Positions 1 through 9,107 are shown, numbered from the stretch's first letter. The stretch is 64,000 nt of DNA from Algibacter amylolyticus (GCF_014202225.1 NZ_JACHGE010000002.1:186001-250000), one strand, 5' to 3'. Notes: a model not told the origin generated them from the letters alone. Made by a program: numbers and translations.

Positions 1-2
1 AT

Positions 3-224
3 TCTCATATAGTAAACAAGTGCTACATGATGGCACAACAGGCTAGAAAACTGCACATTCCTATTACAACATTTATGATAGCACAAGATAGTTACTTAAT
101 GCAATTTGTAAGGGAGTTTACCTATGCCAACCAAGGGAAAGCATTTTATACAGGGCTTAAAGGATTAGGAGAAATGATTTTTGAAGATTACGAAACGAAT
201 AGGAAAAAGAGAATTAAGGGGTAA
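3..224 (+). CDS. VWA domain-containing protein, C-terminal end (partial)
   Basis: The open frame runs in from the left edge and stops at 222-224, so only about 73 C-terminal residues are visible. They contain the pattern PITTFMIAQDSYLMQFV followed by a Gly-Lys-Ala-Phe segment. This resembles the end of the von Willebrand A domain in proteins paired with magnesium-chelatase-like AAA+ ATPases. The next gene, 83 bases downstream on the same strand, is such an ATPase, which supports the call. The N-terminus and the MIDAS metal-binding motif lie outside the window, so the family assignment rests on the tail and the neighbour. The ATG at 27 is internal and should not be taken as the start. Confidence 0.7.
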   Translation, partial: SHIVNKCYMMAQQARKLHIPITTFMIAQDSYLMQFVREFTYANQGKAFYTGLKGLGEMIFEDYETNRKKRIKG

Positions 225-307
225 AAAAGATAAAGGAATAAAGAATTTAGATAAAAGAGCTAAAAGAAGAATTTAAAGTCTTTTTTCTCTGGTTTTAAAA
301 ATATAAT

Positions 308-1774
308 ATGAAAACAGAAAATATTAAAACACTAGGCGAATTAAAAGCAACGGGTTATCAATCAAAATCTATAAAAGATGAATTAAGAGATAATCTAATT
401 ACTAAAATAAAGAATAAAGAAACTACGTTTGAAGGTGTTCATGGTTACGAAAATACGGTAATTCCAGAGTTGGAACGTGCTATTTTATCTAGGCACAATA
501 TTAACTTGTTAGGTTTAAGAGGTCAGGCAAAAACTCGTTTAGCTCGTTTAATGCTAAATTTATTAGATGAATATATTCCTGTTGTAGCAGGTTCCGAGAT
601 AAATGACGATCCTTTAAAACCTATTTCTCGATATGCCGTTGAATTAATTAAGGACAAAGGTGATGACACCCCAATAACATGGTTACACCGTAGTGAGCGT
701 TTTGCCGAAAAATTGGCAACCCCAGATGTAACTGTAGCCGATATTATTGGAGATGTAGATCCTATTAAAGCTGCCAATTTAAAGCTAAGTTATGCCGATG
801 ATCGTGTTATTCATTACGGTATGATTCCTAGAGCAAATCGATGCATCTTTGTTATTAATGAATTGCCAGATTTACAGGCTAGAATTCAAGTAGCGCTTTT
901 TAATATTTTACAAGAAGGCGATATTCAAATTAGAGGTTTTAAGTTGAGGTTACCTTTAGATATGCAATTTTTATTTACTGCAAATCCAGAAGATTATACG
1001 AATAGAGGAAGTATTGTAACACCTTTAAAAGATAGAATTGGTTCTCAAATTCTAACACATTATCCAGAGGATATTGAAACTGCAAGACGCATTACCCTAC
1101 AAGAAGCAAAAATAGTAGAAGGTCAAAATAAAACAGTTAAAGTTCCAGATTTAGCAAGAGATTTACTTGAGCAAATTGTGTTTGAAGCTAGAGAGAGCGA
1201 GTTTATCGATGCCAAAAGTGGTGTAAGTGCACGATTAAGTATAACCGCTTTAGAAAACTTATTGAGTACAGCAGAAAGGCGCGCTTTAATAAATGGAGAT
1301 GATACTACAACATTAAGACTATCCGATTTTGTGGGTATAATTCCTGCTATTACAGGAAAAGTAGAGTTGGTTTACGAAGGCGAGCAGGAGGGAGCAGCTT
1401 CGGTAGCATATAATTTAATAGGAGAAGCTGTAAAAAGTTTGTTTGAAGATCTTTTCCCTAAAATTGGAAAGCTTCAAAAACAAGAAGAAGAAAGCCCGTA
1501 TGATGATATTGTATCTTGGTTTTTTAATTTAAAAGAAGGCTTTGAGTTGTTAGACGAATTACGTGATAAAGAGTATGAGGCTTTATTAAATGGTATTTCT
1601 CCTTTAGATGATCTTATTGCCGAATTTCAACCAAACATAGCAAAAGAAGATGCTTACTTTGTTAAAGAGTTTGTGCTTTGGGCATTGGTGGAATATAAAT
1701 TATTAAGTAAACATAGATTTACCGAAGGCATTCAATTTAAAGATCCTTATGGTAGTTTTATAAGTGGTATTTAA
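308..1774 (+). CDS. AAA+ ATPase, magnesium-chelatase subunit I-like
   Basis: A 488-residue cytoplasmic AAA+ ATPase. The Walker A loop is GLRGQAKTR at residues 69-77. The Walker B region is CIFVINEL at about 179-186, with Asn-Glu where most relatives have Asp-Glu. A sensor-1-like FTANPEDYTNRG follows near 223-234, then a DRIGSQI segment that would supply an arginine finger. This layout is typical of the BchI/MoxR-like branch, often annotated as magnesium chelatase or sigma-54-interacting protein. The organism shows no sign of chlorophyll synthesis, so a chelatase role is unlikely. Such ATPases usually act with a VWA partner, here probably the gene just upstream. The substrate cannot be inferred from sequence. 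Confidence 0.8.
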   Translation: MKTENIKTLGELKATGYQSKSIKDELRDNLITKIKNKETTFEGVHGYENTVIPELERAILSRHNINLLGLRGQAKTRLARLMLNLLDEYIPVVAGSEINDDPLKPISRYAVELIKDKGDDTPITWLHRSERFAEKLATPDVTVADIIGDVDPIKAANLKLSYADDRVIHYGMIPRANRCIFVINELPDLQARIQVALFNILQEGDIQIRGFKLRLPLDMQFLFTANPEDYTNRGSIVTPLKDRIGSQILTHYPEDIETARRITLQEAKIVEGQNKTVKVPDLARDLLEQIVFEARESEFIDAKSGVSARLSITALENLLSTAERRALINGDDTTTLRLSDFVGIIPAITGKVELVYEGEQEGAASVAYNLIGEAVKSLFEDLFPKIGKLQKQEEESPYDDIVSWFFNLKEGFELLDELRDKEYEALLNGISPLDDLIAEFQPNIAKEDAYFVKEFVLWALVEYKLLSKHRFTEGIQFKDPYGSFISGI

Positions 1775-1800
1775 TCACTAAAGACATATACTAAAATTTT

Positions 1801-1843
1801 AAAGTGCTGTAATAGAACTATTGTTTTCTATTACAGCATTTTA
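1801..1843 (+). terminator. Strong hairpin terminator after the AAA+ gene
   Basis: A 17-base arm at 1801-1817 pairs with 1826-1842 around an 8-base loop, with only one G-T wobble. The inner stem is TGCTGTAATAGAA. The stem carries its own flanking A and T runs, so it could work on both strands. It lies 27 bases after the AAA+ stop codon and separates that unit from the sugar operon. Confidence 0.8.
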
Positions 1844-2039
1844 GTTTTAAGCTCATTATCATATACTCAAAATGATTTAGTCTATTTTTCATAATTCTTA
1901 AAGTAAGGCTTGCTAATTAACACAATTAGAATATTGTCTAAAATCAGCCGGTTTTTCTTGTTTTTACGGCAAAAATCTATTAATTTCTACCAAAATGAAG
2001 TAAAAAACATTAAAAAAGTAGAATTTTTAGATTTTTAAT

Positions 2040-4121
2040 ATGAGCAAAAACAAAGACATAAATAAGCCGGAAATTAACTTTCTTTCTTTCGATATTGATA
2101 ATACATTAATAGACTTTCACACTCATAAAAGTAATTTTCGAAAAACCTGGAAAAAGTATAAACCTAAAGATGTTGTTCTTACCTACAATACAGGACGATT
2201 AATTGATGATGTACTTAATTTAATTGATAAAGGCGTTCTTCCAGAACCGGATTATATAATTTCTGGTGTTGGTACACACATTTATAATTATAAGGACAAA
2301 TGCATCGTAAAAGAATTTAATAATGTACTTGATGATGGTTGGGATTTAAAAGCTGTTGAAGATTTAATTCAAAACATAGACCATCCTATTAGTGATCAAC
2401 CAACAAAATTTCAGCATGCTTATAAAAGAAGTTATTTTTTCCATAACGCTAGTCCAGAACTTATTACAAGTGTAGAAAAAGATTTTGAAAATGCGAACAT
2501 GAGTATTAATGTCGTGTATTCTGGGGATAAGTTTTTAGATATTCTTCCAAAATTTGCTAACAAAGGTAATGCCTTGCAATGGTTAACAAAAAAGTTAGAT
2601 ATAAAACCAGAGTCCGTTATAGTAGCTGGAGATAGTGGTAACGATTCGGCTATGTTCGATTTACCAGACGTTAAAGGTATTGTAGTTGCAAATGCACACG
2701 AAGAGTTATATCAATACACAAAACACAGACAGGTTTATCATACCGAAAAAGAAAAGAGTGATGGTATTATTGAAGGTTTAGTTTATTATGGCATTTTACC
2801 TAGTGCAGCAATTAAAGACATTAATATTGATCATAAAGATGATTTCTTTATAAAACAAGAATCAGAAAGTTTAGCCGCCGAGGATGCCGATGAGAAAGTA
2901 GCTTTAATTCGCGAAGGTTATGAAAAAGCTGTTTTGGCCTTAAAAAAGAATATTACACCACTTGGCTTTTCGGCCTGTTCTATAAAAGATAATGTGGCTC
3001 ATGGTACCGACGAGAATTATTATAGCGTTTGGGCTAGAGATGGAGCCATTACTGTAATTGGAGCATTACCTTTAATTCATAAAGATGAAGAGATTCACAA
3101 ATGTGCAAGACAAACACTTTTAACTTTGTTTGAGCATATTTCTCGTAATGGCCAAATACCTTCAAATGTGCGTATTAAAGATAATATTCCAGATTATTCT
3201 GGTGTAGGTGGTATTTGTTCCATTGATAGTGGTATTTGGGTGGTTATTGCTTTTTACGAATATGTAAACGAAACTAAAGATATTGAGTTTTTAAGAACAC
3301 ATATATCAGATATAAAAGAAACAATGCGTTGGTTAGGAGCGCATGATAGTAATAATGATGCTTTATTAGAAATTCCTGAAGCCGGAGATTGGACTGATTT
3401 ATTCGGTAGAAGTTATAACATTCTTTACGACGAAATTCTATGGTATCGTGCTAATGTTTGTTTTGGTCGAATGATGGAAATGTTAGGTGATCATGAAGAA
3501 GCTGGAGAGCATATTAGATGGTCGCAAGTTATTAAAAAAGAAATATTACAAAACTTTTGGCCGTCTACAAAGCAACAACTATTTCAATCGGTTTCTTTTG
3601 CCGAAAAGCAATTTACATTAGGAGATACCTCTTATTTAATCGCTCAAACAACACCTTTCGATTTTAGCTGGCGTTGCGACACTTTAGGAAATATTTTGGC
3701 CTTTTTACATGGTACAATCGATGCTGAAAAAGCACATCAAACCTTTAAATTTATGTGGGGTGTTGGGGTTAACGATCCTTTTCCTGTAGCTAATGTATAT
3801 CCTGTAGTAAGCCCAGGCGATCCAGATTGGAGACCATATTACACCGTTAATTTATTAAACCTACCAAACCATTATCATAATGGCGGTATTTGGCCATTTG
3901 TGGGTGGTTTTTGGGTAAAGTTTGTAAACAAGTTAGGTTTTAGAGATATAGCTATTGCGGAGTTACATAAACTCGCTTTAATAAATAAAGAAGGTATTAA
4001 CGTGGAATGGGAGTTTACCGAATGGGCACATGGAACCACCGGAAAACCTATGGGGAAAGCTTACCAAGCATGGTCTGCAGCGCAATATATCTCTGCTTGT
4101 CATGATTTAAAAATAATTTAA
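2040..4121 (+). CDS. Bifunctional HAD-IIB sugar-phosphate phosphatase / six-hairpin glycosidase fusion
   Basis: A 693-residue two-domain protein with no signal peptide. Residues 1-255 form a HAD-IIB phosphatase of the sucrose-phosphatase type: DIDNT at 18-22 gives the nucleophile Asp18 and acid/base Asp20, TYNTGR is at 48-53, Lys175 lies in KGN, and GDSGND is at 197-202. Residues from about 285 to 693 form an (alpha/alpha)6 glycosidase like amylo-alpha-1,6-glucosidase or GH100 proteins: WARDG at 331-335, DSGIW at 396-400, EAGDWTDLFGR at 447-457, NGGIWP at 614-619, EFTEWAHG at 658-665. The GT4 synthase follows after 30 bases, then fructokinase after 13. The first domain probably dephosphorylates the synthase product and the second probably hydrolyses a glycoside. 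The substrate is inferred, not shown. Confidence 0.8.
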   Translation: MSKNKDINKPEINFLSFDIDNTLIDFHTHKSNFRKTWKKYKPKDVVLTYNTGRLIDDVLNLIDKGVLPEPDYIISGVGTHIYNYKDKCIVKEFNNVLDDGWDLKAVEDLIQNIDHPISDQPTKFQHAYKRSYFFHNASPELITSVEKDFENANMSINVVYSGDKFLDILPKFANKGNALQWLTKKLDIKPESVIVAGDSGNDSAMFDLPDVKGIVVANAHEELYQYTKHRQVYHTEKEKSDGIIEGLVYYGILPSAAIKDINIDHKDDFFIKQESESLAAEDADEKVALIREGYEKAVLALKKNITPLGFSACSIKDNVAHGTDENYYSVWARDGAITVIGALPLIHKDEEIHKCARQTLLTLFEHISRNGQIPSNVRIKDNIPDYSGVGGICSIDSGIWVVIAFYEYVNETKDIEFLRTHISDIKETMRWLGAHDSNNDALLEIPEAGDWTDLFGRSYNILYDEILWYRANVCFGRMMEMLGDHEEAGEHIRWSQVIKKEILQNFWPSTKQQLFQSVSFAEKQFTLGDTSYLIAQTTPFDFSWRCDTLGNILAFLHGTIDAEKAHQTFKFMWGVGVNDPFPVANVYPVVSPGDPDWRPYYTVNLLNLPNHYHNGGIWPFVGGFWVKFVNKLGFRDIAIAELHKLALINKEGINVEWEFTEWAHGTTGKPMGKAYQAWSAAQYISACHDLKII

Positions 4122-4151
4122 TAATTAATATAATAACTAAAGCAAAACACT

Positions 4152-5429
4152 ATGAAATCGATATTGATGATCTCTTTACACGGCTATGTTGGAGCAAATG
4201 CAGAATTAGGAAAACCAGATACAGGCGGACAAGTAGTATATGTTTTAGAACTTGCTGAACGTTTTAGCAGACTAGGAAAAAGAGTCGATTTAGTAACTCG
4301 ACAGTTTGAAGATCAACCCGAATACGATCATGTAGATGAAAACTACAGCGTATGGCGTATTCCTTTTGGAGGTAAAAAATTTATTAGAAAAGAGGACATG
4401 CACGATCATCTTAAAAAGTTTGTAACCAATACTTTGGCAGCTATTAAAAAGGAACGTAAAAAATATGATGTCGTGTATTCGCATTACTGGGATGCAGGTT
4501 GGGCAGGACAAAAAATAGCTGAAGAATTGGGTATTTCGCATGTGCATACTCCGCACTCACTTGGTTGGTGGAAACAACATAGTATGGGTAGCGATATGGA
4601 AGAAAAAGAAATGGAAAAGACATACCGTTTTAAAGAGCGTATAAGAAAAGAGTATTTCGTGTATCAAATGTGTAATTATGTTATTGCTACAACCCTTCCT
4701 CAGGTCGATTTATTGACTAAACAATATGATGTGTTGCCTAAAAACTGCGGCATGATTCCTCCTGGAATTGATGAGAATCGCTTTTTTCCAGTACCATCTA
4801 AAGAAAACGATAGAATACGAGCCAAGTACGATATTCAACCTACAGATATTTTGGCATTAGGTAGAATGGCACATAATAAAGGTTACGATTTGCTGTTTCA
4901 TGCACTACCAACGGTGTTCGAGTTATGTCCAGAAGCGCGTTTAGTAGCAGCTATTGGTGGCGATCAATCCGATCAAGATAATCAAGGTATTGAAAAACTC
5001 AAAAAGTTAGCAGAAGAGTTAGGTATTGCCGATAAAATATCATGGAAAAACTACATTGCCGACGAAGATTTAGCAAACGTTTATAGATCGGCTAATATTT
5101 TTGTTATGCCTTCTAGATACGAGCCTTTTGGAATGGTTGCTATTGAAGCCATGGCATGCGGAACGCCAAGTATAATAACTGTTCATGGTGGATTATGCGA
5201 TTTAATAGATTTTGGGAAACAAGGATTATTCGCAGATCCGCATCGCCCTAAAGAATTTGGTGCTATGATGGCTATGCCGCTTTTATATCCTAAATTAAGA
5301 AATGAATTATCGGTTGAAGGCGCGCGTTTTGCACGTCGTAATTTTGGTTGGACAGGAATTGCAAAGCGTATGCTAGAGGTGTTTAGAAGCTCTATTAATC
5401 AACGTACCATGGAATCTAATGTTTATTAA
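4152..5429 (+). CDS. GT4 glycosyltransferase, mannosylfructose-phosphate / sucrose-phosphate synthase-like
   Basis: A 425-residue GT-B fold retaining glycosyltransferase, cytoplasmic. The N-terminal domain has the sucrose-synthase-like DTGGQVVY at 23-30, followed by FEDQPEYD at 52-59, SHYWDAG at 110-116 and HTPHSLG at 132-138. The C-terminal donor-binding domain has the EX7E pair Glu324/Glu332 within SRYEPFG...IEAMACG. From memory the pattern is closest to mannosylfructose-phosphate synthase of Agrobacterium (MfpsA), which joins GDP-mannose to fructose-6-phosphate, and more distantly to sucrose-phosphate synthase. Sitting between a sucrose-phosphatase-like gene and a fructokinase, it most likely makes a fructose-containing disaccharide phosphate. 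The donor sugar (GDP-mannose or a UDP/ADP-glucose) cannot be decided here. Confidence 0.8.
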   Translation: MKSILMISLHGYVGANAELGKPDTGGQVVYVLELAERFSRLGKRVDLVTRQFEDQPEYDHVDENYSVWRIPFGGKKFIRKEDMHDHLKKFVTNTLAAIKKERKKYDVVYSHYWDAGWAGQKIAEELGISHVHTPHSLGWWKQHSMGSDMEEKEMEKTYRFKERIRKEYFVYQMCNYVIATTLPQVDLLTKQYDVLPKNCGMIPPGIDENRFFPVPSKENDRIRAKYDIQPTDILALGRMAHNKGYDLLFHALPTVFELCPEARLVAAIGGDQSDQDNQGIEKLKKLAEELGIADKISWKNYIADEDLANVYRSANIFVMPSRYEPFGMVAIEAMACGTPSIITVHGGLCDLIDFGKQGLFADPHRPKEFGAMMAMPLLYPKLRNELSVEGARFARRNFGWTGIAKRMLEVFRSSINQRTMESNVY

Positions 5430-5442
5430 TTATATTTAGTTT

Positions 5443-6324
5443 ATGTCGAACATAGTCTGTTTTGGAGAAATTCTATGGGATGTATTTCCTAATCATAAGA
5501 AAATTGGAGGCGCACCTTTAAATGTTGCACTTAGAGCAAAATCATTTGATAACCATGTGGCTATGATTAGCGCTATTGGAAATGATCATCTTGGTAAAGA
5601 ATTACTAAGGTATTTAAAGGAAAATGGCATTAATACGGATGGTATACAAGTACTGGATGATTATAAAACCGGAGAGGTTAAAGTTGTTTTAGATGAAAAA
5701 GGTTCTGCATCCTATACCATTGAGTATCCAAGTGCTTATGATAAAATAGAATTGAAAGATAGCTTAATTGATACGGTAAAAGCTTCAGGTGCTGTAGTTT
5801 TTGGAAGTTTAATTACACGCGATGATACTTCTAAAGAAACACTGTATAAGCTTTTGGAGTATGCGAATTATAAAATTTTCGATCTTAATTTAAGACCGCC
5901 ACACTTTTCAGAAGAGACCTTAATTTATTTGATGGAAAAAGCAGATTTTATAAAATTTAATGATGATGAACTTTATGAAGTGAGTGCGTTTTTAGGTTCA
6001 AAATATAATAGCTTAGTACAAAACATACATTTCATTGCAAAAACAACAAATACTAAACGGATTTGTGTTACTAAAGGCGCACATGGCGCCGTTTTGTTAT
6101 ATGATGGTTTACTTTACTATAATAGTGGTTATCGCATTAAAGTAGTGGATACCGTTGGGGCGGGCGATTCTTTTTTGGGTACATTAGTTAGCCAATTACT
6201 TAACAAAATTAATCCTCAAGAAGCCATAGATTATGCTTGTTCTGTAGGAGCCTTAGTAGCACAGAGTGAAGGTGCTAATCCTAAAATTTCAAAACCTATG
6301 ATTGATGCATTTTTAAATCTTTAA
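5443..6324 (+). CDS. PfkB-family carbohydrate kinase, probable fructokinase
   Basis: A 293-residue ribokinase-fold kinase. It begins with CFGEILWDVFP, has the sugar-binding GGAPLN at 22-27, and ends with the PfkB signature DTVGAGDSF at 236-244, where Asp242 is the catalytic base. The GEILWD start and GGAPLN are typical of bacterial fructokinases. It starts 13 bases after the glycosyltransferase and is clearly in the same operon. It would return free fructose, released by the glycosidase domain upstream, to fructose-6-phosphate, the likely acceptor of the synthase. Another ketose or aldose substrate remains possible. Confidence 0.85.
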   Translation: MSNIVCFGEILWDVFPNHKKIGGAPLNVALRAKSFDNHVAMISAIGNDHLGKELLRYLKENGINTDGIQVLDDYKTGEVKVVLDEKGSASYTIEYPSAYDKIELKDSLIDTVKASGAVVFGSLITRDDTSKETLYKLLEYANYKIFDLNLRPPHFSEETLIYLMEKADFIKFNDDELYEVSAFLGSKYNSLVQNIHFIAKTTNTKRICVTKGAHGAVLLYDGLLYYNSGYRIKVVDTVGAGDSFLGTLVSQLLNKINPQEAIDYACSVGALVAQSEGANPKISKPMIDAFLNL

Positions 6325-6328
6325 AATA

Positions 6329-6901
6329 TTATCGTGTATCTCGACTTTTAATATTATTAGCGCATAACTTTATTATTTGAGCTATGCGCTTTTTTTTAGT
6401 CTCTTCGCGTTTGGCTTGATTTAACCAATACAAATAACTTTTTCTGAAAGAAGGGGCAAAGTTTTTAAAGTTTTCATAAGCACTAGGATTTTCATTAAAT
6501 GCATCTTTTAAAATCTGCGGAATAATGCCTTTTTCAACAGCATCTAAAGCCGTCCAACTCCCATTTTGCTTTCCAATTTTAATAATTTCACGGCCAGCTT
6601 CATGCAGCAAACTATTTGCGGTAAGCTCGTTTACGTATGTTTTATTTAAAGCGCTCCAAACGCTTTTAGGGTTCCTTTTACAGAAGTATTGCCTGCGTTT
6701 TCCATTACCCAAACTCTTAACGGTAGAATCTATCCAACCAAAACACAAAGCCACTTTTACGGCTTCTTCCCAGCGCATTGAAGGTTCATTGTTTTCAACT
6801 TTATAAAAGATGAGGTAAACACCATTAGAGCAATCATGGTTTTTATGAAGCCATTTGCGCCATTCGGTATGTGTTTTAAAATAGAGTTCTGGTGTTTCCA
6901 A
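6329..6901 (-). CDS. YdeI/OmpD-associated family protein
   Basis: A 190-residue soluble protein matching the YdeI/OmpD-associated family. It has the N-terminal pattern THTEWRKWLHKNH, then SMRWEEAVKVALCFGWIDSTVKSL, RRQYFCKRNPKSVWSALNK, and a C-terminal Arg/Lys-rich segment with SYLYWLNQAKREETKKKRI. Some members are described as bacteriocin-protection proteins; the biochemical activity is unknown. The start is five bases after the stop of the M1 peptidase gene, so the two are probably co-transcribed. Its 3' end also encodes, on the other strand, the terminator of the convergent sugar operon. No signal peptide is visible. Confidence 0.8.
   Translation of the reverse strand: METPELYFKTHTEWRKWLHKNHDCSNGVYLIFYKVENNEPSMRWEEAVKVALCFGWIDSTVKSLGNGKRRQYFCKRNPKSVWSALNKTYVNELTANSLLHEAGREIIKIGKQNGSWTALDAVEKGIIPQILKDAFNENPSAYENFKNFAPSFRKSYLYWLNQAKREETKKKRIAQIIKLCANNIKSRDTR
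6359..6397 (+). terminator. Terminator of the sugar operon, inside the opposing gene
   Basis: AGCGCATA at 6359-6366 pairs with TATGCGCT at 6383-6390 across a 16-base loop and is followed by a run of eight T at 6390-6397. It is oriented to stop plus-strand transcripts 35 bases after the fructokinase stop. The whole element lies within the C-terminal coding sequence of the minus-strand YdeI-like gene, because the two genes are only four bases apart. Confidence 0.7.
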
Positions 6902-6906
6902 AAGGA

Positions 6907-8553
6907 TTATATCTTTTTGGTTTCAACATAAAAATCAATATCCACTTCTATATTTTCTATTTTAGAATCTAAGGTTAAAGTATTCCATTCAGCTTTAGGC
7001 GAAATCCATTGGTCTTCATCATTAATTTTAATTTGAATAGGCATTTCGAAACCTTCAACGCAATTAGTCCATCGGTATTTTAAAACTTTCTTATTTATTG
7101 AATATTCTAAAACCGGAATTTTTGTGGTTCTTAAATATTGATTAAAAAAAGCAGATAAATCTATAGTTGTTTCATACGATAAAAAGTTTTCTATCTGTTG
7201 TGTTGTTACCGTTTGATGATAAAATTTCACATTCATTTTATGCAAAATTTTTCTCCAAACGTCATCATCTTTAACAAGTTGTCTTAGTGTATGCAGCATA
7301 TTTGCTCCTTTGTAATACATGTCGCCAGAGCCTTCATTATTAACATTATATTGCCCAATCAAAGGGCTGTCATTTTGAATATTAGCTCGGGTGCCAATAA
7401 CATATTCTGCTCCGGCCTCTTTTCCAAAATGATAATCTAAATACAAGCTTTCGGAATATGCGGTAAAACTTTCATGTATCCACATATCGGCTATGTCTTT
7501 ATTGGTAATATTATTTGCAAACCACTCATGCCCGGATTCATGTATAATTATAAAGTCGAACTTTAAACCCCAACCTGTACCAGATAAATCGTTACCCAAA
7601 TAGCCGTTTTGGTAGCCATTACCATAGGTTACCGAACTTTGGTGCTCCATGCCTAAATACGGTGCTTCAACAAGCTTAAAACTATCTCTATAAAATGGGT
7701 ATTGACCAAACCAATGCTCAAATGCTTTAAGCATCATAGGTACTTGTTTAAATTGTTCTTTAGCTTTTTCTAGGTTGTAGCTAAGCACATAATAATCAAG
7801 GTCTAAATTTCCGCCTTGACCATCATAAACTTCAGAAAAGTTAGCGTAATCGCCAATATTAATATTTACGCCGTAATTATTTATTGGACTTTTTACTTCC
7901 CAATGGAATGTTTTAGTGTCCCCAATACGTTCTACTAGTATTAGCCTTCCATTCGATACATTGGTTAAATGGCTAGGTACGTTTACACTTATTTTCATGC
8001 CTTCGACTTCATCATACATGTGGTCTTTACAAGGCCACCAAACACTTGCGCCTAGTCCTTGGCATGACGAGGCAATAAAATCCTTACCGTTTTTATCTTT
8101 TTTCCAAGAAATCCCGCCATCCCATGGGGCATTTACAGCTTCCCTTGGATGACCTTCATAATAGACCTCGACCGAGTTAATGTCATCGATGTTTTGATTT
8201 TCAACTAATGAAATAAAATGCGCATTACCTTCATGGCGTACTTTTAATTCTTTACCATTTTGAATGGCCTTTAAAAGTTTCATTGGCGATTGTAAATCTA
8301 TTTGCATTATAGAATCGCTTTTTAATACTTTATAAGTAATGGTGTTTTTACCCGATATAAATTTGTTTTCAGGATCAACTTTTATATCCAAATGATAATA
8401 GGTTAAATCCCACCATGCACGTTCTGGAGTAATTGAACCTCTTATGGTGTCTTGTTTTGTAAAATTTGTGTTTTCTGAAAGTAATCCTTGAGCATTTAAA
8501 TATAATAAAGGTGAAAGTACAAAGGCAATTAGTATAAAGTAGGTGTTTTTCAT
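6907..8553 (-). CDS. M1 family zinc metallopeptidase, secreted
   Basis: An aminopeptidase N-like protein of about 548 residues. The zinc site is complete: HESGH followed 19 residues later by Glu in WIHES (HEXXH-X18-E), with an LGMEHQ exopeptidase motif about 37 residues before it. A Tyr-rich MYYKGANMLHTLR segment follows, as in family members. I chose the ATG at 8553 because it begins a standard signal peptide (MKNTYFILIAFVLSPLLYLNAQ). An upstream in-frame ATG at 8574 would add seven residues. Export to the periplasm or surface is likely, with a role in peptide scavenging. It lies 58 bases after the DUF6265 gene and just before the YdeI-like gene, probably as one transcript. Confidence 0.85.
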   Translation of the reverse strand: MKNTYFILIAFVLSPLLYLNAQGLLSENTNFTKQDTIRGSITPERAWWDLTYYHLDIKVDPENKFISGKNTITYKVLKSDSIMQIDLQSPMKLLKAIQNGKELKVRHEGNAHFISLVENQNIDDINSVEVYYEGHPREAVNAPWDGGISWKKDKNGKDFIASSCQGLGASVWWPCKDHMYDEVEGMKISVNVPSHLTNVSNGRLILVERIGDTKTFHWEVKSPINNYGVNINIGDYANFSEVYDGQGGNLDLDYYVLSYNLEKAKEQFKQVPMMLKAFEHWFGQYPFYRDSFKLVEAPYLGMEHQSSVTYGNGYQNGYLGNDLSGTGWGLKFDFIIIHESGHEWFANNITNKDIADMWIHESFTAYSESLYLDYHFGKEAGAEYVIGTRANIQNDSPLIGQYNVNNEGSGDMYYKGANMLHTLRQLVKDDDVWRKILHKMNVKFYHQTVTTQQIENFLSYETTIDLSAFFNQYLRTTKIPVLEYSINKKVLKYRWTNCVEGFEMPIQIKINDEDQWISPKAEWNTLTLDSKIENIEVDIDFYVETKKI

Positions 8554-8611
8554 CAATTTTTGGTTTTTTGGCAATTTAAATAAAAAGGTTATTAAGTGTT
8601 TGTTAATTTTT

Positions 8612-9082
8612 CTATTTGGTATAATTGAATTTTACCGTTTCAATAGATCCATCTTTTTGGTGAATGTCTACATAAACATTCATTTCGTTAGTGTTTACTT
8701 TTTCAAAAGTCATGCCATCAAATACAACTTTAGAAGCAGTGATTTTTTGTAATGGAAAATCTATGGTTTCATCTTTAGTTTCCCAACCTTTTAAATCATG
8801 ATTAAAATGTTTTAGCTGAAGTATTAACGAGTTTTCAATTTCTCTGATTATTTCAATTTCATAGAATGAAACACTACCATCGTTAATTAATTTGAAGGTA
8901 GCCATCATAGAACCACCCGATGGTTCGCTCCATATTTCTTCGGTAATACCGCCAAAAGCTTCGCCTTTCCAATGTCCTGCAATCCACGCAATATTTTCTA
9001 GTTTGGGTTCTAGGATTTTATCTGCTTGTGCAAGAATAGTAGACGAGAAGAAGCATAAACAAACAATAAAAATTGATTTCAT
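8612..9082 (-). CDS. Secreted DUF6265 family protein
   Basis: A 156-residue exported protein with a short signal peptide (MKSIFIVCLCFFSSTILAQ) ending near residue 19. The mature part begins with WIAGHWKGEAFGG and EEIWSEPSGGSMMATFKL, a pattern I associate with DUF6265 proteins, which have a small beta-barrel-like fold and no defined activity. It is the first gene of a probable three-gene minus-strand operon with the M1 peptidase and the YdeI-like protein. No catalytic residues can be named. Confidence 0.75.
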   Translation of the reverse strand: MKSIFIVCLCFFSSTILAQADKILEPKLENIAWIAGHWKGEAFGGITEEIWSEPSGGSMMATFKLINDGSVSFYEIEIIREIENSLILQLKHFNHDLKGWETKDETIDFPLQKITASKVVFDGMTFEKVNTNEMNVYVDIHQKDGSIETVKFNYTK

Positions 9083-9107
9083 TTTTTTTGATTTTCAACT
9101 AAATTAA

